Assembly (NCBI RefSeq): GCF_003115775.1
Contig: NZ_QEES01000002.1
Location: 1,116,001 to 1,180,000, forward strand
DNA: 64,000 nt
Direction of reading: 5' to 3'
Source of the DNA: Cellulomonas sp. WB94
GTDB taxonomy: Bacteria; Actinomycetota; Actinomycetes; Actinomycetales; Cellulomonadaceae
The notes under the pieces were generated by a model. The model was not told where the DNA came from, did not search any database, and worked only from the letters and a program-made list of their open reading frames with translations. The position numbers and the translations under genes are program-made. This document shows, in pieces, positions 36,114 to 43,431 of the stretch (positions are counted from its first letter, which is position 1; the number at the start of each line of letters is the position of its first letter).

Positions 36114-36302
36114 TCAGCCCCCGGCACTCGCTCGCAGCCGCTCGCGTCGCCACCACCACGAATCCCGGTCAGGCATCGGGATGAATCGAACCGCGCTCAC
36201 AGTGCGCTGGTGGCCGTCCACTACCGGATGCGCGGTCATCCCGGCCGCCAGCCATGCTCGCGCCCAGTTCTTCTTGGCCAGCGCCGAGTCCTGACCTGTC
36301 AT
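36114..36302 (-). pseudogene. Small ORF or gene remnant abutting the IS481 element
   Basis: A 62-codon frame (MTGQDSALAKKNWARAWLAA, then HPVVDGHQRTVSAVRF, ending RERLRASAGG) begins exactly at the left edge of the IS481-type element and stops at 36114. The Trp/Arg-rich content and normal codon use suggest a real coding remnant. Its 5' part could lie beyond the insertion, but nothing matching was found at 37721 onward. It might instead be a complete small protein. The family is unknown. Confidence 0.35.
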
Positions 36303-36307
36303 CTCCC

Positions 36308-36353
36308 AGGACATCGGTGACGGTTCTGCGTCAGGACATCGGTGACGGTTCTG
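36308..36353 (+). repeat. Left-end tandem transposase-site repeats (2 copies)
   Basis: Two identical 22-bp copies of CAGGACATCGGTGACGGTTC plus TG start at 36308 and 36332, 24 bp apart. They are the inverse of three copies at the right end of the element and probably bind its transposase. Confidence 0.8.
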
Positions 36354-36393
36354 GTGGTCTGCGGGGTGACACTTCTGCCCTGAGGGTGGGCGG

Positions 36394-37665
36394 ATGGCTG
36401 CCAGTGAACCCATCGATCCCCGTGTCCGTCTCGCGATCGCCCGGTGGCCGGATGACGCGCCCAGGGGTGCGGTCTCGACGTTCTGCGTCGAGCATGGCAT
36501 ATCGCGCAAGTCGTTCTACGAGCTGCGCAAGCGCGGCGAGCTCGAGGGGCCGGCTGCGGTGCTCGAGCCGCGGTCCCGGCGTCCGAAGTCGAGTCCGTCG
36601 AGGCTGACCGACGAGGTCAAGTCGCAGGCGATCGGCGTCAGGGCTGCGCTGGAGGCTTCCGGACTGGATCACGGCCCGATCAGCGTGCACGAGAAGATGC
36701 ACACGATGGGCCTCGCGCAGGTGCCGTCCACGGCGTCGCTGGCCCGGATCTTCCGCGAGGCCGGTGTCGCGCGGGTGGAGCCGAAGAAGAAGCCGAGGGT
36801 GTCCTATCGCCGTTTCGTGTATCCGGCACCCAACGCGTGCTGGCAGTTGGACGCGACCGAGTACGTACTGACCGGCGGTCGCAAGTGCGTGATCTTCCAG
36901 CTCATCGACGACCACTCCCGCTTCGCCGTCGCGTCCCACGTCGCGTGGGGCGAGACCGCGGACGCCGCCATCACCGTGGTGGACAAGGCCATCGCCGCCC
37001 ACGGGGTGCCCCAACGCCTGCTCTCGGACAACGGGGTCGCGCTGAACCCGTCCCGGCGCGGGTACGTCGGTCAGCTCGTCGCGCACGTGTCCGCGCTCGG
37101 CGTCCAGGCGATCACCGGCAAGCCCTACAAGCCGACCACGCAGGGTAAGAACGAACGCTTCCACCAGACCTTGTTCCGCTACCTCGACAAGCAGCCGATG
37201 GCCGGCACGCTCGCCGAGCTACAGGCCCAGGTCGATGAGTTCGACCGCATCTACAACACCGAACGGCCCCACCAGGGGCTACCGGGCCGCATCACGCCGC
37301 GCACGGCCTGGGAAGCGACCCCGACGGTCGACGCGCCCCGCCCCAAGCCCGACCGACCCCGGCCGCGACACGAGCACGCGCACGCACCCTCACGACGCCC
37401 GCAGACGCTCGGCGACGACACCCGCGTGACGCGACTACGCCCAAACGGCGCCATCCGCCTGCGCAAGGTCACCTACATGGTCGACGGACAACGCGCCGGC
37501 GAGGAAGTCCTCGTCGTCCAGGACGGCGACAAGATCCTGGTCACCGACCTGCAGGGCACCATCCTCATCGAGCACACCCGCCCGGCGCCCGGCATCAGGT
37601 ACGTCGGCAACGGTCGGCCCCGCGGCCGACGACCCAAGACCCCCGAACCTTCACCGATGTCCTGA
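36394..37665 (+). CDS. IS481-family DDE transposase
   Basis: This 423-residue transposase has an N-terminal helix-turn-helix (VSTFCVEHGISRKSFYELRK) and an rve catalytic core. Catalytic residues are the Asp in CWQLDATEYVL, the Asp in LLSDNG and the Glu in TTQGKNERFHQTLFR. A basic Pro/Arg linker (about 310-340) and a C-terminal strand-rich tail follow. ATG 36394 follows a GAGGG site. The stop lies inside the innermost right-end repeat. All catalytic acids are present and the gene is full length. Confidence 0.9.
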   Translation: MAASEPIDPRVRLAIARWPDDAPRGAVSTFCVEHGISRKSFYELRKRGELEGPAAVLEPRSRRPKSSPSRLTDEVKSQAIGVRAALEASGLDHGPISVHEKMHTMGLAQVPSTASLARIFREAGVARVEPKKKPRVSYRRFVYPAPNACWQLDATEYVLTGGRKCVIFQLIDDHSRFAVASHVAWGETADAAITVVDKAIAAHGVPQRLLSDNGVALNPSRRGYVGQLVAHVSALGVQAITGKPYKPTTQGKNERFHQTLFRYLDKQPMAGTLAELQAQVDEFDRIYNTERPHQGLPGRITPRTAWEATPTVDAPRPKPDRPRPRHEHAHAPSRRPQTLGDDTRVTRLRPNGAIRLRKVTYMVDGQRAGEEVLVVQDGDKILVTDLQGTILIEHTRPAPGIRYVGNGRPRGRRPKTPEPSPMS

Positions 37666-37715
37666 CACACCAACCGTCACCGATGTCCCGACGCAGAACT
37701 GTCACCGACGTCCTG
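37645..37715 (-). repeat. Right-end tandem transposase-site repeats (3 copies)
   Basis: Three copies related to GAACCGTCACCGATGTCCTG occur at 37645-37664, 37671-37690 and 37696-37715, 25-26 bp apart. They are the inverse of the left-end pair. The outer two have one or two changes each. The innermost overlaps the transposase stop codon. Confidence 0.78.
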
Positions 37716-37720
37716 AGACA

Positions 37721-37815
37721 TCACACCCGTCGGGAGGTCCCTGGCGATCTGGGGGGCCACCGTCGGGATGGTCTGCTACGCCGCGGGGCTCGTCATGCGG
37801 GCCATGTCGCTCTGA
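37721..37815 (+). pseudogene. C-terminal remnant of a membrane-protein gene
   Basis: Directly after the IS481 element one frame reads SLAIWGATVGMVCYAAGLV and then MRAMSL before TGA 37813-37815, a typical final TM helix with a basic end. No start exists. The rest of the gene is not visible to the left of the element, so the insertion came with a deletion, or the gene was already broken. Confidence 0.45.
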
Positions 37816-37913
37816 CCTCGGGCACGCTGCTCGGCCCTGCGGGTCGGACGCGTCGGGCGTGGCTGCCGGCGTCCGGCCATAATGGCCGTCGACGCACGAC
37901 GAGGGGTGCTGGC

Positions 37914-38285
37914 ATGTCGACGATCTCCGAGCACGACGACGATGCGGGCACCACCGCCGCCGGGTGGCACCCTGACCCGTCGACCGGCGAGCCGGTGTGG
38001 TCGAGCGGCCGGCAGCCGGGCGCGAGCGGGCCGTCGGCACCGGCGCCCGTCATCAACAACACCCTCGCGACCGTCGGCCTGGCCCTCGGGATCGTGGGCC
38101 TCGCCCTGGCGTTCATCCTCGGCCCCTGGGCGGCGTTGGCTGCGATCGTGTGCTCGGCGGCCGCGCTGCCACGGGCGTCGACCCTCGCGTCGCACGGGTA
38201 CGCGCCGGTCGGCAGGGTCCAGGCGATCGCGGGGGTGCTGCTCGGGATCGGTGGCGTCGTCGTCGCGCTGGTCATCGGCTCCTGA
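37914..38285 (+). CDS. Small membrane protein with DUF2510/DUF4190-like features
   Basis: This 123-residue protein has an N-terminal GWHPDPSTGEPVW segment resembling the short DUF2510 motif, followed by a Pro/Ala linker. Two hydrophobic helices follow (about 48-80 and 100-122), as in DUF4190 proteins. ATG 37914 has GAGGGG upstream. The last 14 nt overlap the convergent APC permease gene. Proteins like this are common in actinobacteria and of unknown role. Confidence 0.7.
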   Translation: MSTISEHDDDAGTTAAGWHPDPSTGEPVWSSGRQPGASGPSAPAPVINNTLATVGLALGIVGLALAFILGPWAALAAIVCSAAALPRASTLASHGYAPVGRVQAIAGVLLGIGGVVVALVIGS

Positions 38286-39522
38286 CGCGCAGCCGCCACC
38301 ACCGCAACGCGACCCCGACGGCGAACACCGCGACCCCGGTCGCGACCGCACCGAGCGGCAGCGTCGCGACGAGCACCACGCACCCCACGAGCCCGGTCCA
38401 GGCCAGCGCACGCGGGTAGCGCCGCTGCTCGACCGGCTGCGTCAGAGCCGAGGCGTTCGCGACCGCGTAGTACAGCAGGACCCCGAACGACGAGAACGCG
38501 ATGGCGCCGCGCAGGTCTGTGACCAGGACGAGCGCTGACACGACGACCGCCACCGCGACCTCGGCGTGGTGCGGGACGCGGTAGCGCGGGTGCACGGCAT
38601 CCAGCCAGCGCGGCAGGTCACCCTCACGGGCCATCGCGAGCGTCGTCCGCCCGATGCCCGCCACGAGCGCCAGCAAGGCCCCGAGCGCGGCCGCGGCAGC
38701 CCCGACGCGCACGACCGCGCCAACCCAGCTGGCTCCCGAGCGCGCCGCCGCGGCGGCCAGCGGGGTCGAGCCGGCGGCGACACCGTCGGGCCCGAGGACC
38801 GCGAGGACCGTGACCGCGACGACGCCGTAGACGACCACGGTGATCGCGAGCGCGAGGACGATCGCCCGCGGGATCGTCCGCGCCGGGTCACGCACCTCCT
38901 CGCCGAGCGTCGCGAGCCGCGCGTACCCGGCGAACGCGAAGAACAGCAGCCCCGCGGCCTGCAGGATCGCGTACGGCCCGCCGTGCAGGACGCCGTCGAG
39001 CCCGATCCGGTCGACGTCGGCGCCGCCGCCCGCCGCACTGGCCGCGACGAGGACAGCGAGCGCCGCGAGCACGACGACGACGAGCACGACGGTCAGCCGC
39101 GCCGTCCGCGTGATCCCGCGGTAGTTCACGGCCGCGAGCCCCACGACGGCCGCCACCGCGAACGGTCGCTGCCACCCGGGCGGTGCGACGTACGCGGCGA
39201 ACGTGAGCGCCATCGCCGCGCACGACGCGAGCTTCCCGACGACGAAGCCCCACCCGGCCAGGTACCCCCACCACGGCCCGAGCCGCGCGCGCCCGTACAC
39301 GTAGGTGCCGCCCGACGTCGGGTGCACGGCCGCGAGCTGCGCCGACGACGTCGCGTTGGCGACGGCGACCAGGGTGGCAATCGCGAGACCGACGAGCAGC
39401 CCGCTGCCGGCCGCTCGGGCCGCGGGACCGAACGCCGCGAACACCCCGGCGCCCAGCATCGAGCCGAGTCCGATCATCACGGCAGAGCCGGTGCCGAGCC
39501 TCCGTGCGAGCTGGTCCGTCAC
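38272..39522 (-). CDS. APC-family amino acid permease
   Basis: This 416-residue membrane protein has about twelve TM helices. TM1 has the APC signature GLGSMLGAGVFAAFGPAA, TM3 has the HPTSGGTYVYGRARLGPWWG segment, and the TM8 region has AGIGRTTLAMAREGDLPRWL. It is a proton-coupled amino acid or polyamine importer by family, with the substrate not determinable. It stands 23 nt downstream of the aminotransferase gene on the same strand, so it is likely co-transcribed from the SAM-IV-controlled promoter. Confidence 0.87.
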   Translation of the reverse strand: MTDQLARRLGTGSAVMIGLGSMLGAGVFAAFGPAARAAGSGLLVGLAIATLVAVANATSSAQLAAVHPTSGGTYVYGRARLGPWWGYLAGWGFVVGKLASCAAMALTFAAYVAPPGWQRPFAVAAVVGLAAVNYRGITRTARLTVVLVVVVLAALAVLVAASAAGGGADVDRIGLDGVLHGGPYAILQAAGLLFFAFAGYARLATLGEEVRDPARTIPRAIVLALAITVVVYGVVAVTVLAVLGPDGVAAGSTPLAAAAARSGASWVGAVVRVGAAAAALGALLALVAGIGRTTLAMAREGDLPRWLDAVHPRYRVPHHAEVAVAVVVSALVLVTDLRGAIAFSSFGVLLYYAVANASALTQPVEQRRYPRALAWTGLVGCVVLVATLPLGAVATGVAVFAVGVALRWWRLRVRSR

Positions 39523-39545
39523 GGTGCGACGCTAGCGCGCCGCAC

Positions 39546-40940
39546 TCACTCGACGGCGGGGCCGCACGCCGCCGCGGTCGCCGCGAGCCCGTCGAGACCG
39601 TGCACCGGGATGAGCGGCCGCGTGTCGTCGGCGACGACCCAGCAGCCGTCCTCGACGACGTACCGGGCGCGGGGGCCGCTCGTGAGGTAGTCGGTGAGCG
39701 CGTTCAGGAGCCGGTCGACCGCCTCGCCAGGAGTGCCGACACCGACCGACGCGCGGATCGCGCCGCCCGGTGCCCCCAGCCGCACGAGCAGCGGGTGCGC
39801 GCAGAAACGCCCGTCGCGCACGCCGATGCCGTGCTCGGCGGCGAGGTAGGCGGCCACGAGGCCCGGGTCGTGGCCCTCGACCGTGAACGTCACGACCCCG
39901 ACGGGCTCGGTCGAGTCGGGCCAGATGCGCAGGACCTCGACCCCGGCGATCGCGTCGAGGCCGGCCACGAGTCGGGTCCGGAGCGCGACCTCGTGCGCCG
40001 CGAGCGCGCCGTCGGGCAGCGCAGCAAGGACCTCGCAGGCCTCGGCGAGCGCGATGGCTCCGATGACGTTCGGGGACCCGGCTTCGTGCCGGGCCGGAGC
40101 CGGCTGCCACAGTGTCCGGTCGGCCCGTACGTCACGCACCGCACCTCCCCCTGCGAGGTACGGCGCACCGTCGTCCAGCCAGTCACGGCGGCCCACGAGG
40201 GCGCCTGCACCGAACGGCGCGTAGGTCTTGTGGCCGGAGAAGGCGACGTAGTCCGCACCGGTCGCGGTGAGCGAGAAGCCGCGATGAGGGACGAGCTGCG
40301 CGCCGTCGACGACGACCCGCGCCCCTGCAGTGTGCGCGAGCGCGACGACATCCGCGACCGGCAGGGCCTCGCCCGTGACGTTGGACGCGCCGGTCACCGC
40401 GACGAGCGCGTAGGCGGTGGACGCCAGCTCGGCGGCGAGGGTGGCGAGGGTCGCGGCGACCGTCGGCTCGATGGGGAGGACGGTCGAGGCGCGGCCCGTC
40501 CCCAGTCCCCACGGCAGCAGGTTCGCGTGGTGCTCGAGGTCGAGCACGAGGACGCGACCCGGGGTGCCGTCCGGCCCCGCGGGGACGACGTTCGCGAGCA
40601 GGTTGAGCGCGTCGGTCGTGTTGCGCGTGATGATCGCGACGTCGTCGGACCGGGCGCCCACGAACCGCGCGATGGTCTGCCGCGACGCCTCGTACAGCGC
40701 CGTGGACACCTGCGAGAGGTAGCCGGCGCCGCGGTGCACCGAGGCGTAGAGCGGCAGGACCTCGGTCACCCGGGCCGCGACCGCCTCGAGGGCCGGCGCG
40801 CTCGCGGCGTAGTCGAGGTTCGCGTAGGTCCGTGCGGTGCCGTCGACGAGCGGCACCTGCGTGCCGGAGCCGACGACGGGGAGCAGCGGCAGCTGCGTGG
40901 ACGGGGTCGCCCAGACGGCGCGCTCGGCGGTGACAGACAT
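39546..40940 (-). CDS. Class V aminotransferase (cysteine desulfurase-like)
   Basis: This 464-residue PLP enzyme shows LDYAASAPALEAV, ITRNTTDALNLLA, LEHHANLLPW (PLP-stacking His), VVVDGAQLVPH (Asp) and the PLP lysine in AFSGHKTYAPFGAG, all in SufS/CsdA order. A late small domain with HDPGLVAAYLAAEHGIGVR is also present. GAGGAG precedes ATG 40940. A SAM-IV riboswitch lies upstream on the same strand, tying the gene to sulfur amino-acid status. Selenocysteine lyase or desulfurase activity is likely, but the substrate is not proven. Confidence 0.85.
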   Translation of the reverse strand: MSVTAERAVWATPSTQLPLLPVVGSGTQVPLVDGTARTYANLDYAASAPALEAVAARVTEVLPLYASVHRGAGYLSQVSTALYEASRQTIARFVGARSDDVAIITRNTTDALNLLANVVPAGPDGTPGRVLVLDLEHHANLLPWGLGTGRASTVLPIEPTVAATLATLAAELASTAYALVAVTGASNVTGEALPVADVVALAHTAGARVVVDGAQLVPHRGFSLTATGADYVAFSGHKTYAPFGAGALVGRRDWLDDGAPYLAGGGAVRDVRADRTLWQPAPARHEAGSPNVIGAIALAEACEVLAALPDGALAAHEVALRTRLVAGLDAIAGVEVLRIWPDSTEPVGVVTFTVEGHDPGLVAAYLAAEHGIGVRDGRFCAHPLLVRLGAPGGAIRASVGVGTPGEAVDRLLNALTDYLTSGPRARYVVEDGCWVVADDTRPLIPVHGLDGLAATAAACGPAVE

Positions 40941-41016
40941 GGCACTCCTCGGCAGATCTGTGGGGAGCCGACGGCCAGCACCCCGCGCTTGCCGTCCACC
41001 GAACGGCGGACGGCCA

Positions 41017-41094
41017 GGTCGTCACCCGGGGCACCCCACCGCGGAGGAGGGTTGCCGGCCAGCAAGCCGGGGCTTTCTGCTGGCACTCGTGACC
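41017..41094 (-). promoter_or_regulatory. SAM-IV riboswitch
   Basis: The minus strand reads GGTCACGAGTGCCAGC, then AAGCCCCGGCTTGCTGGC, CGGCAACCCTCC and GGTGGGGTGCCCCGGGTGAC, closing with GACC. These are the conserved blocks of the actinobacterial SAM-IV aptamer, with the GGTC/GACC closing stem. A further hairpin (CCGTCC and GGACGG arms) lies between the aptamer and the gene. It controls the aminotransferase gene at 40940, about 76 nt downstream. SAM binding is expected to lower expression. Confidence 0.85.
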
Positions 41095-41211
41095 TGCGAC
41101 GAGGATCGCCGCTCCCGCACGGCAGTGTCAACGGAGAACCGGGAAGTCTCGGATCGCGGACACTCTGTCCGCGGACTGGACCACATCCCCGGACGGTCGT
41201 ACGATCGCGGT

Positions 41212-41313
41212 CACCATCCAGAGCGGCTGAGAGATCTGGCTCGACGACGCCGCAGCAACCCGCGAGCACGCACCGTGCTCGGCCGAGGGTGCTACCGCCA
41301 GGACCGATGGAGG
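41212..41313 (+). promoter_or_regulatory. SAM-I (S-box) riboswitch overlapping the ribosome site
   Basis: The S-box blocks appear in order: CCATCCAGAGCGGCTGAGAG, CTGGC, ACGACGCC, GCAGCAACC, a GAGCACG/CGTGCTC hairpin, GGGTGCTACCGCC and CCGATGG. P1 is CCATC (41214-41218) with GATGG (41306-41310). Its 3' strand shares two bases with the GGAGG ribosome site (41309-41313) of the next gene. Ligand-stabilised P1 should therefore hide the site, a translational switch. No terminator is seen. Confidence 0.85.
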
Positions 41314-41317
41314 CGTG

Positions 41318-41560
41318 ATGAGCACGACACCTGACCCCACGACCGACGACGGCACGAGGACGGCGACCCAGACCCGACTCCGCTACCGCCTGCTGACCGG
41401 ACCCGACGACAGGACGTTCTGCGAGCGCATCAGTGCCGCGCTCGACGACGGCTACGTGCTGCACGGCGGACCGACGCTCACGTTCGACGGCGACCGCGTG
41501 ATCGCCGGGCAGGCCGTCGTCCTGCCCACCAACCCGACCCCCGAGACGAGGCTCGTATGA
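41318..41560 (+). CDS. DUF1737 protein
   Basis: This 80-residue protein matches DUF1737: RLRYRLLTGPDDRTFCERIS, then AALDDGYVLHGGPTLTFDG and VIAGQAVVLP. ATG 41318 is 4 nt after GGAGG, within reach of the SAM-I riboswitch. It is first in a SAM-controlled operon with a rhodanese and metZ, which suggests a role in sulfur transfer, although the family has no assigned function. The stop overlaps the rhodanese start (ATGA). Confidence 0.85.
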   Translation: MSTTPDPTTDDGTRTATQTRLRYRLLTGPDDRTFCERISAALDDGYVLHGGPTLTFDGDRVIAGQAVVLPTNPTPETRLV

Positions 41561-41982
41561 GCACGCAGTACGCAGGCGACCTGACCCCCCAGCAGGCCTG
41601 GGACGTCCTCGCGGCCGACGAGCGCGCGGTGCTCGTCGACGTCCGCACCGACGCCGAGTGGCGCTACGTGGGTGTCCCCGACACGTCGTCCCTCGGCCGA
41701 CGCCCCGCTCTGATCGAGTGGGTGACGTACCCGAGCGGCCTGCCCAACCCCTACTTCGTGGCGTCCCTCGCAGCCGCCGGCCTGGCGCCGGGCGACGAGC
41801 GGCCGGTCCTCTTCCTGTGCCGGTCGGGCGTGCGCTCGGTCGCCGCGGCGACGGCCGCGACCGCCGCCGGCTTCGGCCCTGCGTACAACGTGCTCCAGGG
41901 GTTCGAGGGCGACGTCGGGCCCGACGGCCACCGCGGGGCGCACGGCTGGCGCGCGGCCGGCCTGCCCTGGACCCAGCCGTGA
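41557..41982 (+). CDS. Rhodanese-like sulfurtransferase
   Basis: This 141-residue single rhodanese domain has the active-site loop FLCRSGVRS, with the catalytic Cys expected to carry persulfide. Typical VLVDVRTDAEWRYVG and GFEGDVGPDGHRG segments are also present. It lies between DUF1737 and metZ and is coupled to both by overlapping stops and starts. It may hand sulfide or persulfide to the sulfhydrylase. That transfer is an inference from the operon. Confidence 0.88.
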   Translation: MSTQYAGDLTPQQAWDVLAADERAVLVDVRTDAEWRYVGVPDTSSLGRRPALIEWVTYPSGLPNPYFVASLAAAGLAPGDERPVLFLCRSGVRSVAAATAATAAGFGPAYNVLQGFEGDVGPDGHRGAHGWRAAGLPWTQP

Positions 41983-43261
41983 GCGCGGGCGGCGCGCGTC
42001 GCACCCCCGGTCCGGGCGACTGGGACGCCCGCCGCTCCCCCGGGACTCCCTACGACCCGACACTCTCGCGGTCCGCGGCGGCCTCGTGCGCAGCGAGTTC
42101 GGTGAGATGTCCGAGGCGCTGTTCCTCACGCAGGGCTATGCGTACCCGAGCGCCGGCGAGGCCGAGGCGGCCTTCGGCGGCGAGGTCGACCGCTTCCTGT
42201 ACTCGCGCTACGGCAACCCGACGGTCTCGACGTTCGAGGAGCGGCTGCGCCTGATCGAGGGCGCCGAGGCCGCGTACGCCACGGCCAGCGGCATGTCGGC
42301 GGTCTTCACGGCGCTCGCGGCCCTCGTGCGGTCCGGGTCGCGGATCGTCGCGTCGCGCGCGCTGTTCGGCTCGACGGTCGTGATCTTCGACGAGATCCTC
42401 GCGAAGTGGGGGGTGCGGACCGACTACGTCGACGGGCACGTGCCCGAGCAGTGGGAGGCCGCGCTCGCCACCCCGGCGGACGTCGTGTTCTTCGAGACGC
42501 CGTCCAACCCGATGCAGGACCTCGTCGACATCGCGGCCGTCAGCGCGCTCGCGCACGCCGCGGGGGCCGTCGTCGTCGTCGACAACGTGTTCGCCACGCC
42601 CGTGCTGTCCCGGCCGCTCGAGCACGGCGCGGACGTCATCGTGTACTCCGCGACCAAGCACATCGACGGCCAGGGCCGGGTGCTCGGCGGCGCGATCCTC
42701 GGGACCGACGAGTTCATCCACGGGTCGGTGCAGACGTTCATCCGGAACACCGGACCGTCGCTGAGCCCGTTCAACGCCTGGGTCCTGCTCAAGGGTCTCG
42801 AGACCATGTCGCTGCGGGTGCGCCACCAGACGGCGTCCGCGCTGCAGCTCGCGACGTGGCTCGAGCAGCACCCCGCGATCGCGACGGTCCGCTACCCGTA
42901 CCTCGCCTCGCACCCGCAGCACGAGCTCGCGCTGCGCCAGCAGACGGCCGGTGGCACCGTTGTCACCTTCGCCCTCGCCGTGCCCGACGACGCGTCCGCC
43001 GACGACGCCAAGAAGGCCACGTTCGGCTTCCTCGACGCCCTGCGCGTCATCGACATCTCGAACAACCTCGGCGACGCGAAGTCGATCGTCACGCACCCCG
43101 CGACGACGACGCACCGCAAGCTCGGACCCGCGGGGCGCGCCGCGGTCGGGATCGGCGAGGCGACCGTGCGGCTGTCGGTCGGGCTCGAGGACCCCGCGGA
43201 CCTCGTCGACGACCTGTCCCGCGCCCTCGACGGCCTCGGGGCGGGCCGTCCAGCCGCGTAG
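41979..43261 (+). CDS. metZ: O-succinylhomoserine sulfhydrylase, 5' end frameshifted
   Basis: This is a PLP Cys/Met-metabolism enzyme that makes homocysteine from O-succinylhomoserine and sulfide. From 42086 the frame is intact: SRYGNPTVSTFEERL, FETPSNPMQDLVDI, PLP Lys in VYSATKHIDGQGR and SNNLGDAKSIVTHP. The conserved N-terminal DTLAVRGGLVRSEFGE lies upstream of the first in-frame start, while GTG 41979 (overlapping the rhodanese stop) is in another frame. One extra C in the run 42037-42041 would join them into 427 residues. Either an error or a real 5' frameshift. Confidence 0.85.
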
Positions 43262-43431
43262 GCCGATCGGATTTCATCCGGCTCAGGTAAGGCTGCACTC
43301 TCGCGCGCTCGACCACCTGCTGCGAGGGTGAGCCCAGGAGTCGTGCCCTGGCACGGCCCCTCGCGCCGCTCATACCCGAGCGCCCGTGACCGATCAGGGG
43401 ATCGACCGCTGAAGTCGTCCTGCACGCGAAC

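Larger units (their letters stand above)
36302..37720 (+). mobile_element. IS481-family insertion sequence (about 1419 bp)
   Basis: One transposase gene is bounded by inverted ends that match for about 40 bp with few differences: CAGGACATCGGTGACGG on the left, and CAGGACGTCGGTGACAG on the right when inverted. Outer bases are TCTCCCAGG on the left and TGTCTCAGG on the right, inverted. TCA flanks both sides (36299-36301 and 37721-37723), a possible 3-bp target duplication. Each end has extra tandem copies of the terminal motif. The outermost boundary on the left is less sure. Confidence 0.82.
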
